The notes: a model not told the origin generated them from the letters alone. A stretch of DNA of 64,000 nucleotides from Flavobacteriales bacterium (GCA_002862785.1 PKDZ01000039.1:1-64000); one strand, 5' to 3'. Positions 7,917 through 17,515 are shown, numbered from the stretch's first letter. Program-made: numbers and translations.

Positions 7917-10900
7917 TCAGAAGTCGGTGGTCAGGGAGAGCTGGAAGACGCGGTCGAGAATGAGGCCGTCATCGACGCCCCAGCCCCAATCGGCCCGCAC
8001 GAAATATCCGAGTAGTTCCGTCCGCAATCCGAACCCGAAGTTCCAGATGATGGGCTCCCGGTTGTTGTCGACCGTGATGCTGACGGGGTACTGCTCGATG
8101 GTGGTGCTGTTGAAGGCGTTCTCGTCTGCGTAGGGGTCGCTGCCGGTCCAGGCGCTGCCAATGTCAAAGAACCCGACTGCTTGGAAGTGCTCGAGCAGGG
8201 GCGTCAGCGCCTTTTTCGGCATGAGGGTGGCGAACACAGGCAGGCGCAGCTCGGCATTGGCCACAGCAAAGCTGGTGCCGTTTCGCGCATTCCGGAGGAA
8301 GCCCCGCATGGGCGTGGCGGCCGTCTGGTAGGCGAACTCCCCGTCCGGAAGTGGCATGGCCCCGTCGACCGATGGAATGAGCGATTGCTGCACCCCACCG
8401 AGGTAATGGATCAGCTGGCGATCGCCGAAGGAGGAATTGCCCGCGGCCCGCAGGCAGAGGGTGATTCTCTGGTACAGCGGGATGTAGCGTCGGGCGTCGA
8501 ATCCCGCCACGAGCAGCATGTCCCCCTCGCCGTCCGGAGGGGCCAACATTTCGAACCAGGCCTTGGCCCGAGTCCCGTTCCGGATGTTGAGGGCGCGGAC
8601 CCGGCTGTCGTCGAACACCCAGCTCACGGTGCCGCCGATGCCCTGGGAGTAGAGGTCGTCCCGGCTTGCGTTGAACGGGTCGGTGGCAAGCAGGGCGGTG
8701 CGGTCCAGGCGATAGGTGAGTTGGGCCCGCAGGCTCATGGTCTCGCTGAACGGCACGGTTCGACGGTAGTGGATGGCGTGGGTGTGTGTCCGGGTCAGGG
8801 CGTCGAGGTCAGGGTTGAGGCGTTCGTTGCCTTGGCGCTCGATGATCCACTGCCGATCCACCTTGCGTTCGAGGTCCTGATGGCTCAGGACGAACGTGGA
8901 GTTCTCGAGGCTGCCCGCGAGCCGGACGCCCCCAACCCATTTCCGGTTTTCGTGGAGGTCCGAGGCGCCAATCTTGATCAGGCCGCTGAGTCCAGGGAAG
9001 CTTGAGGCCGGGCCCGCGAAGGGCTGGTAGAACGAAGTGGCAAAAGTGTTGTCCACCTGGCTGAGCAGTTCATCCACCGCATAATTGGTGCGGTAAGGAA
9101 GCGGGGTGGGAATGTCGGGCAGGGGTCCTGCGAGAGGTGCGACTTGTGTGGGGTTGCCCGATGGGCTGCTGGTCGGGGCGGGCGTCCCCACCGGGACCCG
9201 CTCGGATTCAAAGGTGTATCGCTGGTAATCCACCTGCCCGGGAAGGAGATTCGGAAGCGCGTCGGGGAGGTAATCCAGACCGTCCTGCCCGGTGATGGAG
9301 GTGCCTGGGCCGGATTCCTCCATGGAGTTGGCGCCTGGGAGGGCGGGCAAGGCCCCGATCGTCCACACATCCCGGCCCTTGCGCAGGGAGTGGGCGCCCC
9401 ACAGTCGGCCACTTTCTTGAATGCCAAAGGCGAGGGCGGACCGGTCGAGCCGCAGCCAAGGCGCGGTGCGGGTGAAGTGGCGGTAGTGGATGGCCGTGTC
9501 CACACGCAGGATGGCACTGTCTCGTACAGCCAGCGACAGGGTGCGCAGGTCATCGGCTTCCGCATAGGCGAAATGCCCGCGCCCCAATGCTTGGGGCCGC
9601 ACCTCATCGCGGGCCGGGGTGTCGGTCAGCCGCTCGAAGCGCTCCTCGTCCAGGTGGTAAACCCAGAGGTCCCGGGTGGCGGGGACCGGCCAGGGAGCGA
9701 GCGTGTCCCATCCATCCGGGCGGTTGCTGCTGAAGACCAGACCCGATCCGTCTGGGAGCCAGTCCGGATGCAGGTCATCCCAGGGGTCCTCCCACAGCGG
9801 GACCTGTGAGCCAGCCAAGGTGTTGAACACATAGAGGTCAGATTGCCCCCCGCGGACACCCCCAAAGACGATGGTGCGGCCATCGGGAGACCAGTCGAGG
9901 TGAATCACCTTCTCGATGCGGAAGAGCTCCCGCTCCGCACTTTCCTTGGAGTCCACATCGGTCGTGGTCAGGAAGACCCGACCCTTCTCCTCGTGGATGT
10001 GGGCCAGGACAGGGGCGGAGGGGTGCCAGGCGAGCACGGGATAGGTGGGGTCGACAATGCGCTCGAGCTTGTGGTCATACCGGGCGAGACACCGCTTTCG
10101 ATCCCCGTCGGACACCCAGATTCGCACCTGTCCGCGCTCGTCCGTCGCCCAGGCGGTCCATCGGCCATCGGCCGAGGTGGCAAACCGGTGGTGCCGGTAC
10201 TTTCGTCGGGCGCGGTGCGGGACGTCGCCGAGTTGCTTGGGACGCTCGGTGGCTGGCTGGGTCTCCAGCTGGCCGGAGGGGTCCGGTTGGGTGGTGACGG
10301 CCAGGGCGGCCGGGGCCACATCCCGAAGCAACCACTGGGCCTGGGCGGCCGCGAGGATGCCCTCGAGATCGAAACCGATGCGCCGGAATCCAGCATCCAA
10401 GGTCCGGCCGGCCTTGAATCCGCTGAGCACATCCACGACGGATTGCCGGCCGAAGGTTTCGAGGATGAAGTGCCAGACGGCTTCTCCTGCAATCCGGGCC
10501 TCCTCCTGATCGAGGACTTGCACCGACCGGATGCCATCCCGACGCAGGAGGTCCTCCAGCCGCGGAACATCCGCTGCGGCCATCGGGCCGGTCAGGGCAC
10601 CGACCATCCCGTCCTCCATCCAGGCGGGCAGTTCGTAGAGTTGGGCATTCTTCACGACGTCCTTCCAGTCCTCACCATAGAGGAATTGACGCAGGAGCAC
10701 CCGGTTGAGTCCCGAGTGCAGTTGGCGCCGGAAGGCAGCGCGGTCCCCATCGAACCACGCGAAGACCTTGCGGCCATGGATGATGGTGGTGCCCCCAATG
10801 TTGCCCGGATCCGAGCCATCAATGCCGATGTTGCTCTGGCGGAAGTCCGCGTGCTTGTTGTAGACCAGGACCTGGACCTCATCCCCCAGACGCATTTGGA

Positions 10901-11153
10901 AGTCCGCTTCGCAGGCCGGGAGGTCGGACAGGAGGCTGAACAGGGCGTGCTCCGCCAGTTTTCGTCCTCCCTGATAGAACTGGACCTCGAAAGGGTCGCC
11001 GCCGAGGTACTGCCAGTCGAAGGTGCGGTATTGGACCCGTTGCTGGCCGAAGGCCATCTCCAGTCCATTGTGGAATTGACCGCGGACCGCCCCCGCCATG
11101 AGCAGGGTGCACACCAGCCAGAGGCTGCCCTTCCGGAATCCCGAGGCCGACAT
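7917..11153 (-). CDS. Outer-membrane protein: degenerate peptidase-MA-like domain, WD40/TolB-like propeller and C-terminal beta barrel
   Basis: 1078 residues from the ATG chosen at 11153, which begins a signal peptide (SLWLVCTLLMAGAVRGQ). Residues ~30-300 resemble gluzincin peptidase-MA domains (LPAWMEDGMVG), but the place where HExxH should stand reads LHSGLNRVLL, so it is probably inactive. Residues ~340-620 hold PD40/TolB-type blades (LDWSPDGRTIVFGG, DWLPDGSGLVFSSNRPDGW). The last ~350 residues alternate in beta-barrel fashion and end in SLTTDF, a terminal aromatic as in Omp85/surface-antigen proteins. The frame is open upstream of the signal peptide but overlaps the divergent gene, so that start is rejected. 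Role unknown. Confidence 0.85.
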   Translation of the reverse strand: MSASGFRKGSLWLVCTLLMAGAVRGQFHNGLEMAFGQQRVQYRTFDWQYLGGDPFEVQFYQGGRKLAEHALFSLLSDLPACEADFQMRLGDEVQVLVYNKHADFRQSNIGIDGSDPGNIGGTTIIHGRKVFAWFDGDRAAFRRQLHSGLNRVLLRQFLYGEDWKDVVKNAQLYELPAWMEDGMVGALTGPMAAADVPRLEDLLRRDGIRSVQVLDQEEARIAGEAVWHFILETFGRQSVVDVLSGFKAGRTLDAGFRRIGFDLEGILAAAQAQWLLRDVAPAALAVTTQPDPSGQLETQPATERPKQLGDVPHRARRKYRHHRFATSADGRWTAWATDERGQVRIWVSDGDRKRCLARYDHKLERIVDPTYPVLAWHPSAPVLAHIHEEKGRVFLTTTDVDSKESAERELFRIEKVIHLDWSPDGRTIVFGGVRGGQSDLYVFNTLAGSQVPLWEDPWDDLHPDWLPDGSGLVFSSNRPDGWDTLAPWPVPATRDLWVYHLDEERFERLTDTPARDEVRPQALGRGHFAYAEADDLRTLSLAVRDSAILRVDTAIHYRHFTRTAPWLRLDRSALAFGIQESGRLWGAHSLRKGRDVWTIGALPALPGANSMEESGPGTSITGQDGLDYLPDALPNLLPGQVDYQRYTFESERVPVGTPAPTSSPSGNPTQVAPLAGPLPDIPTPLPYRTNYAVDELLSQVDNTFATSFYQPFAGPASSFPGLSGLIKIGASDLHENRKWVGGVRLAGSLENSTFVLSHQDLERKVDRQWIIERQGNERLNPDLDALTRTHTHAIHYRRTVPFSETMSLRAQLTYRLDRTALLATDPFNASRDDLYSQGIGGTVSWVFDDSRVRALNIRNGTRAKAWFEMLAPPDGEGDMLLVAGFDARRYIPLYQRITLCLRAAGNSSFGDRQLIHYLGGVQQSLIPSVDGAMPLPDGEFAYQTAATPMRGFLRNARNGTSFAVANAELRLPVFATLMPKKALTPLLEHFQAVGFFDIGSAWTGSDPYADENAFNSTTIEQYPVSITVDNNREPIIWNFGFGLRTELLGYFVRADWGWGVDDGLILDRVFQLSLTTDF

Positions 11154-11159
11154 CTCAGG

Positions 11160-11166
11160 CAAAGTA
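11160..11166 (-). promoter_or_regulatory. TACTTTG, candidate -7 box for the propeller/barrel gene
   Basis: On the minus strand TACTTTG ends 6 bases before the ATG at 11153, in the divergent gap with the metallo-hydrolase gene. It fits the TAnnTTG pattern of this window; a start site at the usual distance would give an almost leaderless mRNA. Confidence 0.35.
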
Positions 11167-11211
11167 CGAATCCGGGGTGCCGTTTGTTCCCTGTGGGGGA
11201 ACTTGCAGACC

Positions 11212-11871
11212 ATGATCTCGATGGCGTTCAACGCTTTTTCTGAAAATACGATGGTGCTCCACGATGGCTCCGGAGGGGCCATCGTCTGTGATCCGGGCAT
11301 GTCGACCCCAGAGGAGTGGGACCGGTTCGAGCGGGAGCTGGCTGGGAGGTGCTGGGTGCCGCGCGCCGTGCTCCTCACCCACGCCCACCTCGACCACGTG
11401 CTGGGGTGTGCGGGCCTGTACGATCGATATGGTCTCCGGCCACGGGTGCATGAGGCCGACCACGTGACGTACGCGATGGCGCCGCGGGCTGCCGAGCTCT
11501 ATGGTGTGCCGATGGCCCCGCTGCCCGATCTCGATTCGGAGCCGTTGGTGGACGGATCCCAGCTGGTCTTCGGAGATCTGCACCTCACCGTGAGGTGGAC
11601 TCCGGGCCATGCACCGGGCCATGTGGTCCTGGTGGAGGAGGGCGGGGTCAATGTGGTGGGAGGCGATGTGCTCTTCCGGGGCAGTGTGGGCCGGACTGAC
11701 CTGCCGGGTGGAGATGCCCCGACACTGGCCAAGAGCATCGAGACTGTCCTTTATGCGTTGTCGGATGACCGGGTGGTCTGGCCCGGACATGGACCCACGA
11801 CCACCATTGGACAAGAGAAGGCGACCAATCCCTTTGTCAATGGAGCGGGCACTGGGATGATGCAGGGGTAA
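11212..11871 (+). CDS. MBL-fold metallo-hydrolase (glyoxalase II-like)
   Basis: 219 residues. The metal-binding motif LTHAHLDHVLG, later HAPGHV, GGDVLFRGSVGRTDLPGG and the closing WPGHGPTTTIGQEK are those of the small glyoxalase-II-like hydrolases common in Bacteroidota. It probably hydrolyses a thioester such as S-lactoylglutathione or a bacillithiol analogue, but the substrate cannot be read from sequence. The start at 11212 (MISMAFNAFSENT) keeps the FNAFSENT strand typical of the family; the in-frame upstream extension is non-conserved in look. The stop abuts the stop of the convergent histidine kinase gene with no gap. Confidence 0.88.
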   Translation: MISMAFNAFSENTMVLHDGSGGAIVCDPGMSTPEEWDRFERELAGRCWVPRAVLLTHAHLDHVLGCAGLYDRYGLRPRVHEADHVTYAMAPRAAELYGVPMAPLPDLDSEPLVDGSQLVFGDLHLTVRWTPGHAPGHVVLVEEGGVNVVGGDVLFRGSVGRTDLPGGDAPTLAKSIETVLYALSDDRVVWPGHGPTTTIGQEKATNPFVNGAGTGMMQG

Positions 11872-12915
11872 TCACGCCTTTTGCATGGTGAAGGCAAAGG
11901 TCGACCCCTTCCCCGGCGTGGACCGGACCGAGATGCTCTGCCCGTGGGCCTCGATGATGTGCTTCACGATGGAGAGCCCAAGGCCACTGCCTCCCGCGTT
12001 TCGGGACCGGCTCTTGTCCACCCGGTAGAAGCGCTCGAAAATGCGGGGCAGGTGCTCCTCGGACATGCCGATGCCGTCATCCGCGACTTCCACCAGCACC
12101 TGCTCGTCCATGTCGTAAAATCGGACCTCGGTCCGCCCCCCCTCCTCGCCGTATCGAAGGCTGTTGGAGATGAGATTGGTCACAACCTGCTCAATCTTGG
12201 GTGCATCACCGATGACCTCGACATTTCGCCGGTTCTCGTCCACAAACTCCACCTCGATTCCGGCCCGCTTGGCGCGCTGCTCGAGCTGGTCCATCACGTC
12301 CGTCACGAGTGAGGTCAGGTTGAACTGCCTCAGCTCCAGTTCGAGTGAGCCGCCCTCGATTTTGGTGATGACATCCAGGTCATCGATGAGACCGGCCATA
12401 CGGTCCACGTTTTTCGCGGCCTTGATGAGGAATTTCCGGTTGTGGTCAGGATCCTCCAACGCCCCCTCGAGGAGGGTGAGGATGTAGCCCTGAATGTTGA
12501 AGACGGGGGTCTTCAACTCATGGGCCAGGTTGCCGATGAATTCCTTCCGGAAATTCTCCTGCTCCTTGAGCTGGGAGATCTCCTGCACGCGCTCCTGGGC
12601 CCAGTCCATCACGTCCTGTTGGACCTTCTCCATCACGTCCTCGTTCATCCGGAGGTCTTTGGCACGCTCCTTCGTGCTCTTGAAGCGGTGGATGTTCTTG
12701 TAGATGATGCGGACCTTCTGATAGATGAAGCGTTCGATGGTGGCGTAGGTGACGGCGACCGACAAGACGAACAGGCCCAGTATCCATGCGGCATAGGCCT
12801 GAGCTGGGGCATGGACGCCGTACAGCGTGAGCACCATCGAGAGGAGCCCCGTACCGACCAAGGTGATGACCATGGCGGACGCGATGGCGACTCCGCGCGG
12901 CGTGAGCACATTCAT
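11872..12915 (-). CDS. Sensor histidine kinase, PhoR-like
   Basis: 347 residues. Two membrane helices (about 8-30 and 41-59) with only a few residues between them, so there is no periplasmic sensor domain. A coiled-coil-like linker (70-125) is followed by the DHp box FIGNLAHELKTP with phospho-acceptor His132, then a HATPase with the N box NLISNSLRYG, DDGIGM and GSGLGLSIVKHI. It overlaps the response-regulator gene upstream by four bases (ATGA). The pair resembles PhoR/PhoB-type systems of Bacteroidota. With almost no extracytoplasmic part it may sense membrane state or act through a partner; that is inference. Confidence 0.93.
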   Translation of the reverse strand: MNVLTPRGVAIASAMVITLVGTGLLSMVLTLYGVHAPAQAYAAWILGLFVLSVAVTYATIERFIYQKVRIIYKNIHRFKSTKERAKDLRMNEDVMEKVQQDVMDWAQERVQEISQLKEQENFRKEFIGNLAHELKTPVFNIQGYILTLLEGALEDPDHNRKFLIKAAKNVDRMAGLIDDLDVITKIEGGSLELELRQFNLTSLVTDVMDQLEQRAKRAGIEVEFVDENRRNVEVIGDAPKIEQVVTNLISNSLRYGEEGGRTEVRFYDMDEQVLVEVADDGIGMSEEHLPRIFERFYRVDKSRSRNAGGSGLGLSIVKHIIEAHGQSISVRSTPGKGSTFAFTMQKA

Positions 12916-13592
12916 TGCTCCTCGAACTTGTATCCGACGCCTTTGACGGTTTTGAAATAATGGTCGCCGAGTTTCTCCCTCAGCTTCCGGATGTGGACAT
13001 CGATGGTACGGTCTCCCACCACGACATCACTGCCCCACACCATGGTGAGGATGGAACTCCTCGTGAAGACCTTGCCCGGCTGGGAGACGAGCAGCGAAAG
13101 CAACTCGAATTCCTTTTTGGGAAGGCTCATCTCGGTTCCATTCTGAATGACGATGTAGCGGTCGCGGTCGATGGTGATTGTCTTCCCCGAATACACCGGT
13201 TTCTTGTCGTTTCCTTTTTGGCTTCTGCGGAGCAGGGCTTGGACGCGGCTGAGCAGGACCCGAGGCTTGATTGGCTTCGTGATATAGTCATCTGCCCCAG
13301 CATTGAATCCGGCGATTTGGCTGTAGTCCTCCGCCCGTGCGGTCAAAAAGGCGATGACGGTATCCTCGAGCTCGGCATGGTCCCGAATCTGCATGCACGT
13401 CTCCATCCCGTCCATTTCCGGCATCATCACATCGAGAAGGATGAGGTCCGGGTACATCTCCTTGGCGATTTTGATGGCCTCGCGCCCATTGGTTGCCGTT
13501 TCGACGTCAAACCCTCCTTTCTCCAGGTTGTAATGGACGAGTTCGAGAATGTCCGGCTCATCGTCGACGACGAGAATCTTCTTCTTGTCCAT
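12912..13592 (-). CDS. DNA-binding response regulator, OmpR/PhoB family
   Basis: 226 residues. The receiver domain (1-120) has the acidic pocket VVDDEPD, phospho-acceptor Asp54 in LILLDVMMPEMDG and the conserved lysine in YITKPI. A winged-helix trans_reg_C domain follows (about 130-226; RTIDVHIRKLREKLG, VKGVGYKF). It is the first gene of a two-gene operon with the overlapping histidine kinase. The upstream gap of 60 bases to the acyltransferase stop contains a TAGTTTT box that may be its own promoter. Targets are unknown. Confidence 0.94.
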   Translation of the reverse strand: MDKKKILVVDDEPDILELVHYNLEKGGFDVETATNGREAIKIAKEMYPDLILLDVMMPEMDGMETCMQIRDHAELEDTVIAFLTARAEDYSQIAGFNAGADDYITKPIKPRVLLSRVQALLRRSQKGNDKKPVYSGKTITIDRDRYIVIQNGTEMSLPKKEFELLSLLVSQPGKVFTRSSILTMVWGSDVVVGDRTIDVHIRKLREKLGDHYFKTVKGVGYKFEEQ

Positions 13593-13618
13593 GGTGGCAA
13601 CAATGTGGAAGTGCGCTT

Positions 13619-13625
13619 AAAACTA
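13619..13625 (-). promoter_or_regulatory. TAGTTTT, candidate -7 box for the response-regulator operon
   Basis: Minus-strand TAGTTTT ends 26 bases before the ATG at 13592. It resembles the TAnnTTTG -7 element of Bacteroidota except for the last base. Confidence 0.3.
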
Positions 13626-13652
13626 CGGAGCAATTCCTTGTCTCGGTGGGGT

Positions 13653-14960
13653 TCATTGCCCAAAAGGCCGTTCGGCCCAGCGGGCGGCCCATTCTGACTC
13701 GAGAAAGGGCAGGGCCAAGCGTTCCTCCCTCCGGTCGATGCACGCATCTTCCAGTGGCATGGCCATGGCCTGACAGACGCGGAGGAGGACGAGGGTGCCC
13801 AATCCCATGCCCACTGACCCCAACATCCAACCGACACTCAGGGCGATCGCGGACCAGGTGATGAGGATCGCCACCATGTTGGCCGGGATGGCAAACGTGG
13901 TCCGAAAGGCGACCTGTCGGACCCGGCGGGCCATCAGAGGTTCCAGGATGCGGGGCCACCATCCGGTCGTAAGACGGAAGACCATCCAGGCGGGAAGGCG
14001 CCACAAGAGCGGCTTCCATGGTGTGGGTCCTCGGCCGTGCAGGCGACCGAGTGCAGCAAACGTATCCTGTTCGCGAGGATGGGGCATCCCAGAGGCGAGA
14101 AGGTCCCGGAATCCGGTCAGGGCGTCGTGCTCCCTTTCCCGCAGGGCGTCACCACATTCCTGCAGCCATGCCGGGTCGGGCCGGTGGCCGGTTCGTCCTT
14201 CTTCATATCGGCACAGGGCCAGGTGGGCATCATACACATCGCCCTCGAAGAGTTCCACGGAGAGGGTGAGCATGGCCTGTCGCATCTGATTGCTGAGGGC
14301 CATGCGGTTGTGGCCGTTGTCTTCGGCCTCCTGGGGCAAAAAGGACAGGTCGAGCGGCGGGGCGATGCGGATTTTGGCGGCACTGCGGTACCCCTCGTAT
14401 CGCTCGAAGTCGAGGGCCATCGGAATCACCTCGAGTCCCCGCTTCCGGAGGGCCGGTCGGTTGAGCGCGTTGAGGATGAAGCGGGCCGAACCATGCTTGA
14501 ACCGGCGCGTCCGGCGTTCGTCGAGGTGGCCGGCCTCAGGGAAGATGCCGCAGGTGGCCCCGCCGTCGAGACGACCGTGCGCGGCCGCAAACGTGATGCG
14601 GTTCCGGTCCGCCATGTCCCGCGTGCGGTCGATGGGCCGGAACATCGGCATCATGTTCAGACGGAGGATGAACCAGCGGGCCACCGGGTTCGCAAAGACG
14701 TCGGACCGGGTGAAGTAATGCAGCTGTTCCCGCAGGGAAACACAAGCGAGGACGGGGTCAGCCAAGCCGTTCTGGTGTCCCGAGAAGAGCAGCCTGGCGG
14801 GCCCGGTTCCCCTCCGGCGGCGTTGGACGTGTTCCAATCCTTCCACCTCGACCCGGTGCCACATCCGGACCGCCCAGCGGCCGAACGGCCGAACGAAGAC
14901 ATAGGTCCAATGGAAGGTGGACCGGGGAACGTCGAAGGGGGGAGGGATTCGGCGGGCCAA
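13653..14960 (-). CDS. PlsC-domain glycerolipid acyltransferase (Gpt/SCT1-like)
   Basis: 435 residues. The catalytic box reads SGHQNGLADP, an H-x5-D spacing seen in the glycerol-3-phosphate/dihydroxyacetone-phosphate-type acyltransferases rather than the common H-x4-D, and FPEAGHLDERR is the phosphate-binding motif. A C-terminal hydrophobic pair (about 335-385) should anchor it in the inner membrane. The likely reaction is transfer of an acyl chain to a glycerophosphate; the exact acceptor is uncertain. The start lies directly after the pheT stop with no gap, so the two are cotranscribed. Confidence 0.85.
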   Translation of the reverse strand: MARRIPPPFDVPRSTFHWTYVFVRPFGRWAVRMWHRVEVEGLEHVQRRRRGTGPARLLFSGHQNGLADPVLACVSLREQLHYFTRSDVFANPVARWFILRLNMMPMFRPIDRTRDMADRNRITFAAAHGRLDGGATCGIFPEAGHLDERRTRRFKHGSARFILNALNRPALRKRGLEVIPMALDFERYEGYRSAAKIRIAPPLDLSFLPQEAEDNGHNRMALSNQMRQAMLTLSVELFEGDVYDAHLALCRYEEGRTGHRPDPAWLQECGDALREREHDALTGFRDLLASGMPHPREQDTFAALGRLHGRGPTPWKPLLWRLPAWMVFRLTTGWWPRILEPLMARRVRQVAFRTTFAIPANMVAILITWSAIALSVGWMLGSVGMGLGTLVLLRVCQAMAMPLEDACIDRREERLALPFLESEWAARWAERPFGQ

Positions 14961-17417
14961 TCAGCGCAGGGTGACACCGAGCTGTTGCGAAAGCTGTTCG
15001 CAAACGCGGTGGACGGTTTTGTCGATCGCCTTCTCGTTGAGCGTTTTGTCCGCATCCTGGAGGGTGAGCGACAAAGCGTAGGAGGTGGTGCCGGCGGATT
15101 CATCCGTGTACACGTCGAAGAGGTTGACCTCCTTCAGGAGCTTGCCTCCGGTCTGCCGTACGACCGATTCCATTTGGGCGTAGGTGACCCCGGCGGGGAC
15201 CACCAGGCTCAGATCGCGTCGCACCCACGGAAATCGGGGCAGGTGCGCCGAGGTGATGCGCGTGCGGGACACACCGCGGAGCAGCCCCGTCATGGGCAGG
15301 TCCGCGAAGAACACGTTCTCTTCGACGTCGAAGGCGCGGGCCACGGCCGGATGGACCTGGCCGACGCGGGCCGAGAATCCGCCCTTCGCGGACAGGCTCA
15401 GGCCTTCCCGGAACAGGCCGCCGCCGGCCATGGACTCCCGCTTGGCCCCTTGGAGACCGCAGCGGGTGAGCAGGGCATCGACCGCCCCTTTGAGAAAGGA
15501 CAGGCCATCCGTGCCTTCCCCTTGCCAGCTTTCCGGACGGGTGCGGCCGGTGACCAACAGAGCGAGGCGCTCCTCCTCCTCATGGCCCCCCTCTCCATCC
15601 TGACGGTAGACCTTGCCGAATTCGAAGAGGGCGAGGTCGGGCCGCTGGTGGTTGCGGTTCCGGGCGAGGGTCTCAAGCCCCTGCATCAAGAGGGACTGCC
15701 GCATGGTGTCGAGTTCGGAGCTGAGGGGGTTCAGCAGGGTCACCGCCCGGCCGGGGTGGAGGGTGACATCCTCGGCTACGGTGAGGTGGGTGGCGGGCAC
15801 AAGGGAGTTGTGCATCGTCTCGTGAAAGCCCCGGGCGACGAGGATACCGGCGAGTTCCTTCCTCAGGGCTTCGGGATCCGGGGAAGGACGGTCCGACAGG
15901 CTGACCTTCATTCGGCCCGGCAGGGGAATGTGGTCGTATCCGTGGATGCGAAGCACCTCCTCGACCACATCGGCGGGCCGGGTCACATCCCGGCGGTAGG
16001 CGGGAGATCCAAGGTCGAGGCCGTCGGCGTCCTCTCCCTCGATGGCGATGTCGAGGTCCCTGAGGATGCCCTTCACGCGGTCCCGATCGAGTGGGACCCC
16101 GATCAGGGTGTCTAGCATGGACCAATCGAGGCGGATGGGCGCCGGTCCTGGAATTCCGTCCCCTTCGAAAGCCTGCACGCCACCGTCGACCTCGGCGCCG
16201 GCATGCTCGCAGAGCAGAGTGACGGCCGCCTGCAGGGCAGGCCAGGGGGTCTTCGGATCCACACCGCGCTCAAAGCGGAAGGAGGCATCGGTGGACAGGG
16301 TGTGCCGCTTGGCGCTCTTCCGGATGGTCACGGGCTCGAACCAAGCGCTTTCCAGGAAGACCCGCGTGGTGGCCTCCGTGACCCCGGAGTCCTGACCGCC
16401 ATACACGCCGGCGAGACACATGGCCCGCTTGGCATCGGCGATGACGAGGTCAGCTGAGGACAGGCTGAGGGCCTTGCCGTCCAACGCGGTGAAGGCCTCT
16501 CCTTCGGCGGCGCGGCGCACCCGCACAGTGTTTCCGCCGATGCGGTCGGCGTCGAAGGCGTGGAGAGGCTGGCCGAGGTCGTGCAGAACGTAGTTGGTGA
16601 TGTCCACCACGTTGTTCTTGGGCTCGATGCCGATGGTCCGCAGGCGGCGCTGCATCCATTCCGGAGCTGGGCCGACCTGAACGTTGCGCAGGGTGATGCC
16701 CAGATAACAGGGTGCGCCATCGGCGGCCTCCACCTCCAGCGTCACTGGACCGGCTCCGACGCTCAGTTCCGGCGTGGGCAGGCTGCCGAGTTCGGGCAAC
16801 GATGGGGCGGCGTCTTCCCCTCCATTCCATTTCCAGGCGGCGCGCAAGTCGCGGGCGACCCCCCGGTGTCCCATGGCGTCGGTCCGGTTCGGGGTCAGGC
16901 CGATTTCAATGCAGTGATCCGAGGCGAGTCCCAAGACATCCGCAGCTTTGGAGCCGACGGCACTCGAGGCATCCAACACGAGGATGCCATCGTGGTCCTG
17001 GCCAATTCCAAGTTCGTCCTCGGCGCAGATCATGCCCTCGGAGACCTCTCCACGGATCTTGCCTTTCTTGATCTTGAATGGTTCACCCTCCATCGGGTGA
17101 CAGGTGGAGCCGATGGTGGCGACGATGACCTTTTGTCCTGCGGCCACATTCGGGGCGCCGCACACGATGTTGAGCGGGGTGTCTTCCCCCACATCGACTG
17201 TGGTCACCCGGAGCCGGTCGGCATTCGGATGTTGGTCACAGGTCAGGACCTCGCCCACGACCATGCCGCGGAGGCCACCCTGCACAGCGGGCATCTCTTC
17301 GAGGCCTTCCACCTCCAGACCGCTGGCCGTGAGGATGTCGCACAGGTCCTCGGGGGACCGGGAGGGAGCCGCGTCGAGGGGGAGCCAAGAGGCAAGCCAG
17401 TCCAGGGAAATCTTCAT
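14961..17417 (-). CDS. pheT: Phenylalanine--tRNA ligase beta subunit
   Basis: 818 residues from the ATG at 17417 (MKISLDWLASWLPL), matching the family length of ~800. With PheS it forms the alpha2-beta2 enzyme. Order: an EMAP-like tRNA-binding domain at ~40-155 (CDQHPNADRLRV), the B3/B4 editing domain (~220-400), B5 domain, catalytic-like fold, and a C-terminal FDX-ACB domain (~725-818). An in-frame upstream extension overlaps the divergent regulator gene and is rejected. pheS is not adjacent: it lies at 20301-21335 on the opposite strand. The promoter is probably the TAAATTC box at 17445-17451. Confidence 0.96.
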   Translation of the reverse strand: MKISLDWLASWLPLDAAPSRSPEDLCDILTASGLEVEGLEEMPAVQGGLRGMVVGEVLTCDQHPNADRLRVTTVDVGEDTPLNIVCGAPNVAAGQKVIVATIGSTCHPMEGEPFKIKKGKIRGEVSEGMICAEDELGIGQDHDGILVLDASSAVGSKAADVLGLASDHCIEIGLTPNRTDAMGHRGVARDLRAAWKWNGGEDAAPSLPELGSLPTPELSVGAGPVTLEVEAADGAPCYLGITLRNVQVGPAPEWMQRRLRTIGIEPKNNVVDITNYVLHDLGQPLHAFDADRIGGNTVRVRRAAEGEAFTALDGKALSLSSADLVIADAKRAMCLAGVYGGQDSGVTEATTRVFLESAWFEPVTIRKSAKRHTLSTDASFRFERGVDPKTPWPALQAAVTLLCEHAGAEVDGGVQAFEGDGIPGPAPIRLDWSMLDTLIGVPLDRDRVKGILRDLDIAIEGEDADGLDLGSPAYRRDVTRPADVVEEVLRIHGYDHIPLPGRMKVSLSDRPSPDPEALRKELAGILVARGFHETMHNSLVPATHLTVAEDVTLHPGRAVTLLNPLSSELDTMRQSLLMQGLETLARNRNHQRPDLALFEFGKVYRQDGEGGHEEEERLALLVTGRTRPESWQGEGTDGLSFLKGAVDALLTRCGLQGAKRESMAGGGLFREGLSLSAKGGFSARVGQVHPAVARAFDVEENVFFADLPMTGLLRGVSRTRITSAHLPRFPWVRRDLSLVVPAGVTYAQMESVVRQTGGKLLKEVNLFDVYTDESAGTTSYALSLTLQDADKTLNEKAIDKTVHRVCEQLSQQLGVTLR

Positions 17418-17444
17418 GATGCCGGTTCGGGGTGGATCGGGCAC

Positions 17445-17451
17445 GAATTTA
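17445..17451 (-). promoter_or_regulatory. TAAATTC, candidate -7 box for pheT
   Basis: Minus-strand TAAATTC followed by G ends 27 bases before the pheT ATG, in the divergent gap with the response regulator-CRP gene. It differs at one position from TAnnTTTG. Confidence 0.35.
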
Positions 17452-17515
17452 GCCCACCTCCACGAGCCGCGGGAGCAGGGATGAAGAGCGGGGGTGCACT
17501 CCTGTTCCGACTGCT

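Noticed and set aside
11098..11211. Upstream extension of the metallo-hydrolase frame
   Set aside because: It overlaps the signal peptide of the divergent OMP gene and has no conserved content; the family begins near MISMAFNAF.
14037..16115. Very long open frame on the strand opposite pheT and the acyltransferase
   Set aside because: It mirrors the codon structure of the two real genes in GC-rich DNA; it has no family motif, no signal and no neighbour spacing.
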